This document shows positions 17,999-26,490 of a stretch of 64,000 nt of DNA, in pieces; within the stretch, counting starts at the first letter, position 1; each line of letters begins with the position of its first letter. This stretch comes from Vibrio inusitatus (GTDB lineage Bacteria; Pseudomonadota; Gammaproteobacteria; Enterobacterales; Vibrionaceae). The DNA lies in the NCBI GenBank assembly GCA_024346935.1, contig AP024879.1:62001-126000 (forward strand). Direction: 5' to 3'. The notes under the pieces were generated by a model that worked only from the letters and a program-made list of their open reading frames with translations, made no database searches and had not been told where the DNA came from. Both the position numbers and the translations under genes were made by a program.

Positions 17999-19474
17999 GT
18001 GGCTGAACAAGTCCAAACTCCCCTCCGTGTTGCTGTGATTGGTGGCGGGATCGCTGGTTCTACGACAGCGTTGCATCTGGCTGAACAAGGTATCGATGTC
18101 ACTTTGATTGAGCAAGGTGAGCGTTTAGTTAATGGGCCTCCTATTTGCCACCTTCATGCCGGTGGAAACCTTTATCGAGAGATTTCTCAGCAGCAATGCG
18201 TAGAGTTACTCAAACAATCGATTGAGACAGTTCGCTTGTTTCCACATGCGGTCAATGTTCGCCCAACCGTGATCGCGACGCCACTGACAGACAGTGGTGA
18301 TCCTCAAGCCTTGTTGCCGCGTTTATCAGTTATCCAAGACAGTTATCACAACTTAGTTGCACAAGACCCTTTGAATGCAGTGCTAGGTGAACCCCAACAG
18401 TATTATTCTCAGTACAATCGAGCCCAATTAGAGGCGCTTCGAGAGCGTACGCAACCTCAGAATCCATTGACTCATGATGACTGGCTGATTCCCTTCACGC
18501 AGAATGTCGATCTGGACAATCTAAAATATCCAGTATTCGTGGTTCAAGAGTTTGGCCTGAGTGTTTTTCGTCTTTCTGCCAGTGTGAGCCTGACATTAGA
18601 GGCTCACCCAAACGCAAACTTGAGGATGGGATGTCGTCTTGAGCAGGCGTGTTACATCGACAACCAGTGGCATCTAACCTATCAACATAAAGATCGAGAA
18701 AAACAACTCTTAGTTGTGGATTATTTGGTCAATGCGACAGGTTATAAAACAGGTACTATTGACGATCTAACCAACCAACCACAAAAGCGCTTAGTGGAAT
18801 TTAAGTCCGCATTCATCACACACTGGAATAATAATGACATACACTGGCCAGAAGTGATTTTTCATGGTGAGCGAGGCACTCCTCAAGGGATGGCTCAACT
18901 AACACCATATAGTAATGGCTATTTTCAAGTACATGGAATGACAGAGTCCATCACGCTCTTTGACAATGGCCTGGTCGCAAGCCAAGCACCCAGCTCACAG
19001 CCACGATTGCCGTTAGAACTTGAAGCTAAAATTACTCATGGTTGGCCAGAGTCTGTGACTCAGCAACGCACGAATAACGCGATCGAGCATATGAGTCAGC
19101 ACATTCCTGCATTTTCAAATGCAACAGTAGGGGGGAAACCTCTCTATGGTGCTCAGCAAATCCCAGGAGATGATCCTGCTCTGCGTGCGGTCGATGTTTC
19201 GTTCACCGAAAGCAATTATGCGAGAATTGAATTGGTAAAAGCCTCATCAGCTTATCAAGCGGCAACTAAGATTAGAGATCAACTACAACGATTGTATGCT
19301 AAACAATCGGTGACGATTAAATGTGATCTCGGTATAGAACAGTCTCACCCGCATTTGTCAGCTCTATCGTACGAATGTATTGAAATGCGAGCGAAAACAT
19401 TAGCACGAGAAAAAGGGTATCCAGAGGACCTCGCCATTCAAACGGGACTTCCTCTCAATAACCCGGCGGTTTGA
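17999..19474 (+). CDS. FAD-dependent oxidoreductase (DAO-like)
   Basis: A 491-residue flavoprotein starting at a GTG with AAGGG upstream. The N terminus has a Rossmann dinucleotide motif, AVIGGGIAGSTTALHLAEQG, ending in an acidic residue (VTLIE), typical for FAD. The segment LLVVDYLVNATGYKTG is the second nucleotide-contact region common to the D-amino-acid-oxidase/GlpD-like superfamily. No signal peptide or membrane segment is seen, so it is cytosolic. The substrate is not evident. It does not match ThiO, SoxB or MnmC closely enough to name. It is followed after 127 bases by the RIO kinase gene. Confidence 0.75.
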   Translation: MAEQVQTPLRVAVIGGGIAGSTTALHLAEQGIDVTLIEQGERLVNGPPICHLHAGGNLYREISQQQCVELLKQSIETVRLFPHAVNVRPTVIATPLTDSGDPQALLPRLSVIQDSYHNLVAQDPLNAVLGEPQQYYSQYNRAQLEALRERTQPQNPLTHDDWLIPFTQNVDLDNLKYPVFVVQEFGLSVFRLSASVSLTLEAHPNANLRMGCRLEQACYIDNQWHLTYQHKDREKQLLVVDYLVNATGYKTGTIDDLTNQPQKRLVEFKSAFITHWNNNDIHWPEVIFHGERGTPQGMAQLTPYSNGYFQVHGMTESITLFDNGLVASQAPSSQPRLPLELEAKITHGWPESVTQQRTNNAIEHMSQHIPAFSNATVGGKPLYGAQQIPGDDPALRAVDVSFTESNYARIELVKASSAYQAATKIRDQLQRLYAKQSVTIKCDLGIEQSHPHLSALSYECIEMRAKTLAREKGYPEDLAIQTGLPLNNPAV

Positions 19475-19601
19475 TCGTTTTTGATGCAATATATCAACAA
19501 CTGCGAAACGGTTGAGGCAATTAACGAGAAAATTATTGTTAATTGTGCTTCATTCATTGGTTGAGATTTCATCTGCAAGCTAACTCATGTATAAAGGCGC
19601 C

Positions 19602-20492
19602 ATGAAGATACCTAAAAGAATACAACCTTTAGTTGACGATGGTTTAGTCGACGAAGTGACAAGCCAATTAATGAGTGGCAAAGAAGCCTCAGTGTATATC
19701 GTACGCTGCGGTGAAACGATCCGTTGTGCCAAAGTGTACAAGGAAATTAGCCAACGAAGCTTTAAGAAGGCAGCTGCCTATCGCGAAGGGCGTAAGGTCC
19801 GCAATAGTCGCCGGGCTAGAGCGATGGAAAAAGGTTCTGGGTTTGGTCGCGACCAACAGGAAAAGGTTTGGCAAAATGCAGAGGTTGATGCTCTGTATAA
19901 GCTAGCTGCTGCTGGCGTGAGAGTTCCGGAGCCGTATGGTTGCTTTGACGGTGTCTTACTTATGGAATTGATCACTGATGACGACGGTTATGTTGCACCG
20001 AGACTGAATGACGTCGTGATCTCTCCAGAACAGGCGATTGAAGACCATCAGGTGATGATGACCTATGTGGTTAAAATGCTGTGCGCAGGCTTGATTCATG
20101 GCGATCTGTCTGAGTTCAATGTACTTGTTGATGAATATGGTCCTGTCATTATTGATTTGCCACAAGCGGTAGATGCCGCCGCCAATAACAATGCGGAGTG
20201 GATGCTAGCTCGCGATATAAATAATATGCGTGACTACTACGGACAATTTGCGCCTGAACTTCTTACCACTGAATACGCTAAAGAAATTTGGTCTTTGTTT
20301 GAAAAGGGCGATTTAAAACCAGACAGTGAGTTGACCGGTGAATTTACCGAAGATGACACTTTGGCTGATATTGACTCAATAATGGAAGAAATAGACTCTG
20401 CTCGAATCGCAGAATTAGAGCGAAGAGAAAGAGCTAAGGAAGCCAGTGATGGGGTTGACGAAAGTAAATTCAATTGGGCTGAACCTCAATAA
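19602..20492 (+). CDS. RIO1-family serine protein kinase
   Basis: A 296-residue atypical protein kinase. The glycine-poor nucleotide loop MSGKEASVYIV is followed by CAKVYKE (ATP-anchoring Lys), then the catalytic loop LIHGDLSEFNVLV and the metal-binding VIIDLPQAVD. These are the four landmarks of RIO kinases. After about residue 240 the C terminus becomes acidic and charged, probably disordered. The frame opens at ATG 19587. AAAGG just before the ATG at 19602 supports the shorter start MKIPKRIQPL. Bacterial RIO proteins are found in several Gammaproteobacteria but not E. coli, and their substrates are largely unknown. No obvious partner lies nearby. Confidence 0.9.
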   Translation: MKIPKRIQPLVDDGLVDEVTSQLMSGKEASVYIVRCGETIRCAKVYKEISQRSFKKAAAYREGRKVRNSRRARAMEKGSGFGRDQQEKVWQNAEVDALYKLAAAGVRVPEPYGCFDGVLLMELITDDDGYVAPRLNDVVISPEQAIEDHQVMMTYVVKMLCAGLIHGDLSEFNVLVDEYGPVIIDLPQAVDAAANNNAEWMLARDINNMRDYYGQFAPELLTTEYAKEIWSLFEKGDLKPDSELTGEFTEDDTLADIDSIMEEIDSARIAELERRERAKEASDGVDESKFNWAEPQ

Positions 20493-20573
20493 CGATGTGT
20501 TAGTGAAAGCAGCAGCGTAGGATAAGTTATACTTCTGCTTTCAAACAAGACTCATAGTGATTGGGAGCGTTTC

Positions 20574-21521
20574 ATGTCATTGACTACACAGCTAGCGTTA
20601 TTTCGTGACGTGGTGCAGCAAGGCTCTTTTTCTAAAGCCGCTGCTCTTCATGATATGGATAACTCCTCTTTATCAAAGCAGATAAAAAAGCTAGAAGCGT
20701 CGCTTGGTGTACAGTTACTCAATCGCTCAACCCGCTCATTCTCGATCACCTCCGCGGGAGAAGAAATTCTAGAGCAGACGCATACACTGCTCGATACGTT
20801 GGCACACATTCACAGTATTGCTGACACCTATCAGTCCGTTCCCAAAGGTTCTCTTCGAATTACCTCACCTATTTTCTTTGGTCAAGAGTATCTGCAACCC
20901 GTCGTTACTCGGTTTATGAAACAGTATCCTGATGTTCAAGTGACCCTTTCTTTAGATGACAGACGAGCGGATATTATCGCTGACCACTTTGATCTCGCGT
21001 TTCGTATTAGTAAACTTCGAGAGTCAAACCTAATTGCAAAGAAAATAGCCAACACCAATTTTGCATTGGTGGCTTCTGAGCAGTTTGTGGAGCAATACGG
21101 CGAGCCTAAAACACCGCAACAATTGTTGGAATTGCCTGCAGTGGTGTACAGCAATGGGAGCATAACCTTAGATAGGATTCGTATTAGTGAGACCGCACAC
21201 TCTAGCAATATGATGACACTTAGAATGCAGGGCAATTATAAGATCAGTGATGTACGCACTATGATGAGCGCCGTAAAAGATGGATTAGGTTATGCGCAGA
21301 TAGACTTATTTAACCTAGATCGTCCGATTTCGGAAACAAAATTAGTGCCGCTACTGACTGATTATAAGCTCTCGACTATGGATACTGGGATCTACGCTAT
21401 CTATCCTCATCGCAAACAAACCTTACTCGTCAGTGAGTTTATTCAATATGTACAACAACATATTGGCAGCCCAGCCCTATGGGAAAGCTACATCCCAGAC
21501 TACAAAAAGATGTATCAATAA
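20574..21521 (+). CDS. LysR-family transcriptional regulator
   Basis: A 315-residue LysR-type regulator. The winged helix-turn-helix occupies the first 60 residues (FRDVVQQGSFSKAAALHDMDNSSLSKQIKKLEASLG, then LLNRSTRSFSITSAGEEIL). It is followed by a linker helix and a periplasmic-binding-like effector domain. A good Shine-Dalgarno sequence (GGGAG) precedes the ATG. LysR proteins usually control a divergent neighbour. Here the upstream gene is co-directional and the downstream pentapeptide gene converges, so the target is unclear. Confidence 0.9.
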   Translation: MSLTTQLALFRDVVQQGSFSKAAALHDMDNSSLSKQIKKLEASLGVQLLNRSTRSFSITSAGEEILEQTHTLLDTLAHIHSIADTYQSVPKGSLRITSPIFFGQEYLQPVVTRFMKQYPDVQVTLSLDDRRADIIADHFDLAFRISKLRESNLIAKKIANTNFALVASEQFVEQYGEPKTPQQLLELPAVVYSNGSITLDRIRISETAHSSNMMTLRMQGNYKISDVRTMMSAVKDGLGYAQIDLFNLDRPISETKLVPLLTDYKLSTMDTGIYAIYPHRKQTLLVSEFIQYVQQHIGSPALWESYIPDYKKMYQ

Positions 21522-21523
21522 GA

Positions 21524-22114
21524 TTAATCAACCAATTGTATGTTGAGACTTTCGAGTAGATTTAACGCCTCGAAACGAGAGAATTTAGCACCAGATAAGC
21601 GGTTGTTGTTTAAGTCGATACCAAGATTTGAAGATTCGGTGAAGTCCACTTGTTCTAAATTTGAGCGCATAAATAAACTGCGGCTAAAATCACAATAGGT
21701 CATACTTGATTGAGAAAAATCCCCTTCTCGGAAGTCAGCATCATGTAGTTTACACTCTGTGATAGTGAGTTCTTGTAACGTAAGACCGAACCAAGAACAA
21801 TCATTGAGGATACAATGCTTGAAAGAAAGCTCACAATCGGAATGAAAGTTAGGCCAGTGCGCCGTCGTCCAATCAATGCCGACCATTTTGCTTTCATTAA
21901 ATGAGACCTGATACCAGCGGCTATTCGGGATCTTGATAAGACTGAGATTACAACGAATAAACGCGCAATTGATGAAGCGACAGTTGGAAAGCTTAGCTTC
22001 AGAAAAGTCGCAATCCACAAACTCGCACTCTTCAAATTCAATGTTGCTGAACTCCTTACCGCTTAAAATCTGTTTAGAAAACGATTCATCGTAATATTGC
22101 TCGTTATTTTCCAT
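21524..22114 (-). CDS. Pentapeptide-repeat protein (McbG/Qnr-like)
   Basis: A 196-residue protein made of pentapeptide repeats (consensus A/C-D/N-L/F-X-X), for example EFSNIEFEECEFVDCDFSEAKLSNCRF near the N terminus and DADFREGDFSQSSMTYCDFSRSLFMRSNLEQVDFTES near the C terminus. A short interruption (WTTAHWPNFHSDCEL) splits two blocks, and the end (SSNLGIDLNNNRLSGAKFSRFEALNLLES) has the GLDI-like hydrophobic cap seen in Qnr and McbG proteins. Such right-handed beta-helices mimic DNA and protect gyrase or topoisomerase IV. Length is closer to McbG (about 187) than to Qnr (214-226). The gene follows an MFS transporter by 32 bases, so export and target protection may be coupled. The role in quinolone or peptide resistance is inferred only. 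Confidence 0.8.
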   Translation of the reverse strand: MENNEQYYDESFSKQILSGKEFSNIEFEECEFVDCDFSEAKLSNCRFINCAFIRCNLSLIKIPNSRWYQVSFNESKMVGIDWTTAHWPNFHSDCELSFKHCILNDCSWFGLTLQELTITECKLHDADFREGDFSQSSMTYCDFSRSLFMRSNLEQVDFTESSNLGIDLNNNRLSGAKFSRFEALNLLESLNIQLVD

Positions 22115-22146
22115 TCTTTGTAAATACCTGTGGTGTGTTCTATAAG

Positions 22147-23343
22147 TTAGCAGGCATTCGAAAATTGCAAATGCCCTTGGCGTGCATAAATTCGTTGCAT
22201 GATAAGGCTCGCCAGTATTAAGACAACCGACAATATCATGAAGCCAAGGCTAATGGCATTGTAGTAACTCAGTACAGCGATCATTACGTAACTAATACTC
22301 TGAGCAAAGGTAGAAAAGAGCTTAAGTCCACCATCGATACGGCCACGGTAGTGGTTGTCTACTTCTAGATTCATCTTATAAGTCCGCGCGATCCGATTAT
22401 AACTAGAGCAAAATCCGACGAGCAGAGTTAACCCTACTATCATCTGCGGTGAAGGCGACAGTGCCATAGTAAATACCAATAAGCCTACGCTAAATAGGCA
22501 AACCATCATGGCTTTTTCAGTAGCAAACTTAGTCAATAGCGTTTTGACAATGAAGCCACACAGCAATGCGCCGATCCCATAACTAAGGCTCCAACTTGCG
22601 AACCAAGAAGCGGATATGTGTTGTGCGCTAAAGTGAATGGGAATCAACTTTGAGAGATAGGTTAAAGCTGGGTAGCCTAAGCAGGAGAGTGCTAAGAATG
22701 CATAAAACCTTGGTTGCTTGGAAAATACGACTTTAGTTTCGATTAATTCGGACCCGAATGAAGCTGAAGCTTGAGGTCTCTGGCATCGATGATAAGAAGT
22801 CATTGCAAAGCTAATCAGTGATAATGAAGAAGCAATGGCGGCAAATGCAGCAAATTGAGCAATTCCCCAAAGCTCTAAGAATACGATGCCCAGTGACCCC
22901 GCACCTAATGATGTGGCTTGCAATATAACTTCTTGATAACTGGAATAGGTTGCGTACTCGTGTTTTTGATAATTCTCTTGAGTAAACGCGCTGTTAGTAC
23001 ACCAGGCCAAGTCATTAGTTAACCAAAATACCCACTGAGCAAAGGCTAGCACCCATATTGAAGCACTCAGGTTCTCAACAAATACAAGTAATATCACCGC
23101 AGTGGTGATCTGAATACCTTGTACCATCATTAATATCGCTTTGCGTGAGTGCCGGTCTATTAGAGTGGAAAAAATGGGGGTTAAGACGAACGATGATAAT
23201 GTGCAGGCAAGTGTTGTCAGTGCGACAAATAGTCCCATGTCACCCTGCTGCAATAAAAACCATGGCAAGGCCATCATAACTAGCCCCGATGAAATTCCAT
23301 CCCAAAATAATCCGCTCAAATGTGGTAAGAATTTTGTGTTCAT
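22147..23343 (-). CDS. MFS transporter, probable exporter
   Basis: A 398-residue major facilitator with about 12 hydrophobic segments. The loop 2-3 motif appears as STLIDRHSRKAIL, and its second-half equivalent region is weaker. The start ATG follows AAGGGACAGAG. It belongs to the two-gene unit with the pentapeptide protein, and a LysR regulator is divergent from it with 132 bases between their starts. The substrate is not identifiable. The context suggests export of a toxic compound. Confidence 0.8.
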   Translation of the reverse strand: MNTKFLPHLSGLFWDGISSGLVMMALPWFLLQQGDMGLFVALTTLACTLSSFVLTPIFSTLIDRHSRKAILMMVQGIQITTAVILLVFVENLSASIWVLAFAQWVFWLTNDLAWCTNSAFTQENYQKHEYATYSSYQEVILQATSLGAGSLGIVFLELWGIAQFAAFAAIASSLSLISFAMTSYHRCQRPQASASFGSELIETKVVFSKQPRFYAFLALSCLGYPALTYLSKLIPIHFSAQHISASWFASWSLSYGIGALLCGFIVKTLLTKFATEKAMMVCLFSVGLLVFTMALSPSPQMIVGLTLLVGFCSSYNRIARTYKMNLEVDNHYRGRIDGGLKLFSTFAQSISYVMIAVLSYYNAISLGFMILSVVLILASLIMQRIYARQGHLQFSNAC

Positions 23344-23475
23344 CTCTGTCCCTTGAATGTTAACTTTTCATAAGCTTAATAGTTAAAGTTAACTTTAAGT
23401 CAACGCATTAATTTCAAGTTTTGGGAGGACGAATAATATGCGTATAATTGTGTTACCCTTGATAAGGGATACTTA

Positions 23476-24435
23476 TTGGATAATGGTAGGCAGATGGCGA
23501 AAGACTTAGTGACAAATTTGGATCTTAACTTGTTGCGTGTATTTACCGTGCTGTTTCAAGAGAAGAACATGCGCCGTGCTTCTGAGAGGCTAAACGTTAC
23601 CCAGCCAGCGGTCAGTCAATCGCTTAAAAGGTTACGTCAACATTTTGACGAACCTCTATTTGTGAAAGTCACGGGGGGCTTAGCCGCTACGGGTTATGCA
23701 GAACAGCTTTACGATCTAGTTTCGCCAAATCTAGAGGCGTTGTTTAGTGGATTGTCCCATCTGACTCATTTTTCACCAGAAGAATTAAAGCAACCAATCA
23801 CCATCGCACTTTCGCCTCCGGCAATGATGGCACTGTCGGGAGCGCTGATCCTAAAGTTTAAACAATTAGCCCCTAATGTTCCGCTGTCCATAGTAGCGTG
23901 GTCTGGGCAGACGATAACTGATTTGTCCAACGGCAGTACGTTAATTGGAGTTCATTATGGCGACATCGCTTACCCTAAAGCCATCCATCGTCACCAAATT
24001 GCATTGTTAACCGCAGCGGTCGCGGTAAGAAAAGGTCACCCTTTACTGAAGGAAGAGCGCGTTTTTGAGCAGCTATCTAACTATCCTATTGCATCTCAAT
24101 TGATCCCCGAGTGGAATGAAAAAATCGTGGTCGCAGCCCAAATCATGGAGCGTCATGGCATGGAGCTTGAGGTAGGGTTTCGTGCTGAAGATAGCGCTGT
24201 ATTGGTTGATGTAATCAGTCAAACGGATATGTTTATGCCAATAACCAATCTATTCCCAAAGCATAGATATAAGGATATAGCATACCCAAACGTACAAGTT
24301 CCGAAGCAGGAACGTTATCATCCTTTGTATTGCTACCATCATTTACGTCAACGAAACAGTCCGCTTATTACATGGCTGTACCAAATTATCCAACAGACAG
24401 TGGAAGAGCAGATAGAGCTCAACGCCGATAAGTAA
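23476..24435 (+). CDS. LysR-family transcriptional regulator divergent from the MFS gene
   Basis: A LysR-type regulator of about 319 residues. The helix-turn-helix is LDLNLLRVFTVLFQEKNMRRASERLNVTQPAVSQSLKRLRQHF, followed by EPLFVKVTGGLAATGYAEQL. The N terminus is of the NodD/LeuO-like type (DLNLLRVF). Two starts are possible: TTG at 23476, which has AAGGGA six bases upstream, and ATG at 23494, which has AGG too close. The TTG is used here with reservation. It is divergently arranged with the MFS/pentapeptide genes, so it very likely controls them in response to a small ligand. Confidence 0.88.
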   Translation: MDNGRQMAKDLVTNLDLNLLRVFTVLFQEKNMRRASERLNVTQPAVSQSLKRLRQHFDEPLFVKVTGGLAATGYAEQLYDLVSPNLEALFSGLSHLTHFSPEELKQPITIALSPPAMMALSGALILKFKQLAPNVPLSIVAWSGQTITDLSNGSTLIGVHYGDIAYPKAIHRHQIALLTAAVAVRKGHPLLKEERVFEQLSNYPIASQLIPEWNEKIVVAAQIMERHGMELEVGFRAEDSAVLVDVISQTDMFMPITNLFPKHRYKDIAYPNVQVPKQERYHPLYCYHHLRQRNSPLITWLYQIIQQTVEEQIELNADK

Positions 24436-24572
24436 AGCTTATCATCGGTATTATCACTGCTACGTAGTGCCGATTCGGGTGGTTGCTTATCATAACGCGT
24501 ATACTTTTGAGCCAGTAGCTCAATTCAATTACGCGTTACATGGATGTTTCGCTTACATAGAGTCGTTGAGCT

Positions 24573-25082
24573 ATGAAGCATTTTATTCCTTTTCTATTTG
24601 CTCCCTTTTTAACTTTTGCTAATGAGTTACATTTTTCTCCACATATTATGGCCGGCCCGATGGTTGGGGCTGGTATCAGCGGTTATGGCGGCCAACTTGG
24701 CATTACAGATGTTTTTGGTGGAAATACGCTTTATGCCAGCTTTGAACAAGTTGATTTCACATACCTGACTGATCATGATGAGTGGAAAACTTACCGGCTG
24801 GGTATTCAGCACTCTTTAGATAAAGAACCAAGAATTGCGTTTCAATTTGAAATTGGGGGCATTGATTATCAAGGGGAACGCACTCTCATTTGGAGCAAAG
24901 AATCCCGCTCAGGAACAGGCGTTTCAACCTCAGGGTCGGTTGTGCTTAAGGTGAATGATTACCTCGGTGTCAGAGGCGGGCTTACCTTAAATTACATTGA
25001 CCGTGATAACACCTTTCTGTCTTATTCTATGTTTACTACCGTACATCTGGGTGTAGTTCTCAACACCAATTTCAATGGCTGA
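24573..25082 (+). CDS. Small outer-membrane beta-barrel-like protein
   Basis: A 169-residue exported protein with a short signal peptide (MKHFIPFLFAPFLTFA). The mature part alternates polar and hydrophobic residues over many short stretches (LYASFEQVDFTYL, TYRLGIQHSL, IAFQFEIGGIDYQG, LTLNYIDRD, FTTVHLGVVLNTNF). This suggests an eight-stranded outer-membrane barrel. Glycine-rich HIMAGPMVGAGISGYGGQLG follows the signal peptide. No family was recognised. The ribosome-binding site is weak. A long gap to dctP follows. Confidence 0.6.
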   Translation: MKHFIPFLFAPFLTFANELHFSPHIMAGPMVGAGISGYGGQLGITDVFGGNTLYASFEQVDFTYLTDHDEWKTYRLGIQHSLDKEPRIAFQFEIGGIDYQGERTLIWSKESRSGTGVSTSGSVVLKVNDYLGVRGGLTLNYIDRDNTFLSYSMFTTVHLGVVLNTNFNG

Positions 25083-25108
25083 TTGAAGACCTTAGCTTAT
25101 TCGATATA

Positions 25109-25145
25109 GCTCTAAACAAGGTGCAATTGTGGATGGTTTTAGAGC
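25109..25145. promoter_or_regulatory. Inverted repeat upstream of dctP, possible activator site
   Basis: GCTCTAAA (25109-25116) and TTTAGAGC (25138-25145) form a perfect 8-bp dyad. It lies about 150 bases before the sigma-54 promoter, the usual distance for an enhancer-binding protein such as DctD. It also follows the upstream stop codon by about 26 bases and could be a weak terminator, but no T run follows. The remaining gap to dctP is promoter and leader. Confidence 0.4.
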
Positions 25146-25288
25146 TTCTAAATGGGTGAATAAATTAACCTTTTCATTTTCTAATGTGTCATTTCCCACC
25201 CATTCCAATCACTGCTTGTGAGTAACGAAAAACAGGACTTTAATGTAAGAGATTGAATTTTATTGATTTAACGGAAAATCAACAATTC

Positions 25289-25304
25289 TGGCACGATGTT
25301 TGCT
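25289..25304 (+). promoter_or_regulatory. Sigma-54 promoter of dctPQM
   Basis: TGGCACGATGTTTGCT matches the -24/-12 consensus (TGGCAC-N5-TTGCW) completely, with conserved GG and GC dinucleotides ten bases apart. It lies 58 bases before the dctP start codon. A DctD-type sigma-54 activator is encoded in the same cluster. Confidence 0.93.
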
Positions 25305-25361
25305 CTCTATCGGCAAACTGCACCCATAGATGGGGCAGGTTGACCATCAAGGAGATACAAC

Positions 25362-26357
25362 ATGTTGAAACCCCTCACTCTATTATCCGTTTCTGCGCTC
25401 GCTTTACTGAGCTTTAACGCTAGCGCCAACTGTGATGATGGCGAAATTGTAATTAAATTCAGCCATGTAACCAATACTGATAAGCACCCTAAAGGCATCG
25501 CCGCATCTCTGCTTGAAGAAAGAGTGAACACTGAAATGAATGGTAAGGCGTGTATGCAAGTATTTCCAAACTCAACACTTTACGATGATGACAAAGTACT
25601 TGAGGCACTTCTAAACGGTGACGTACAACTAGCCGCACCATCACTATCTAAATTTGAAAAATTTACCAAAAAGTATCGCATTTTCGATTTACCTTTCTTG
25701 TTTGAAGACGTAGCAGCGGTCGATAAATTTCAAAATTCGGAGGCAGGCGACAAGCTGAAGAACGCTATGAAACGTCGCGGCCTAGTAGGCTTGGAGTTTT
25801 GGCACAACGGTATGAAGCAAATGTCAGCTAATAAGCCACTGCTAATGCCAGAAGATGCGAAAGGGCTTAAGTTTCGTGTACAAGCATCAGATGTGTTAGT
25901 AGCACAGTTCGAGCAGTTAGGTGCTAATCCGCAAAAAATGTCGTTTAAAGAAGTGTACGGCGGTTTACAAACCAAGGTTATCGATGGTCAAGAGAACACT
26001 TGGTCGAACATCTACGGTAAAAAATTCTTCGAGGTTCAAGATGGCGTAACGGAAACAAACCACGGCATCCTAGATTACCTTGTGGTGACTTCAAATGACT
26101 TTTGGACTGAACTACCAGACGATGTGCGCACTCAGCTAGACACTATTTTAATGGAAGTTACTCAGGCCCGTAATTCAGAGTCTTCCAAGGTTAATCAAGC
26201 GAACAAAGAAAACGTTATCGCCGCGGGTGGCACAGTAAGAACATTGACTCCAGAGCAACGCGAAGCTTGGGTTAATGCGCTTCAACCCGTATGGAAGAAA
26301 TTTGAAAAAGATATCGGTTCAGATTTGATTGAAGCGGCATTGGCTTCAAACCAATAA
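25362..26357 (+). CDS. dctP: TRAP transporter C4-dicarboxylate-binding protein
   Basis: A 331-residue periplasmic binding protein of the DctP family with a signal peptide (FNASA-NC cleavage region). It opens with IVIKFSHVTNTDKHPKGIAA. It contains RIFDLPFLFEDVAAVDKF, then the carboxylate-binding arginine region GLKFRVQASDVLVAQFEQLGANPQKMSFKEVYGGLQTKVIDGQENTWSNI, all standard for DctP proteins that bind malate, succinate or fumarate. It is the first gene of dctPQM, driven by a consensus sigma-54 promoter. A stable stem-loop follows its stop codon, which probably favours high expression of the binding protein over the membrane subunits. Confidence 0.95.
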   Translation: MLKPLTLLSVSALALLSFNASANCDDGEIVIKFSHVTNTDKHPKGIAASLLEERVNTEMNGKACMQVFPNSTLYDDDKVLEALLNGDVQLAAPSLSKFEKFTKKYRIFDLPFLFEDVAAVDKFQNSEAGDKLKNAMKRRGLVGLEFWHNGMKQMSANKPLLMPEDAKGLKFRVQASDVLVAQFEQLGANPQKMSFKEVYGGLQTKVIDGQENTWSNIYGKKFFEVQDGVTETNHGILDYLVVTSNDFWTELPDDVRTQLDTILMEVTQARNSESSKVNQANKENVIAAGGTVRTLTPEQREAWVNALQPVWKKFEKDIGSDLIEAALASNQ

Positions 26358-26363
26358 CTGGGC

Positions 26364-26383
26364 AAGGCTTCTTCGGAAGCCTT
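26364..26383 (+). promoter_or_regulatory. Intercistronic stem-loop between dctP and dctQ
   Basis: AAGGCTTC, a TTCG tetraloop and GAAGCCTT form a perfect 8-bp hairpin right after the dctP stop. Only a short ATTTC follows. It is therefore better read as an mRNA-stabilising or partial-termination element than a full terminator. Confidence 0.7.
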
Positions 26384-26490
26384 ATTTCAATCTGAACGAA
26401 TCACTGTTTCTATAAGAAATTAAGTTCGAACGAATAAACAGTGCTCGTTTAGATTGCGATTACCTCTCGTACAACGGATGTGAGTACAAC

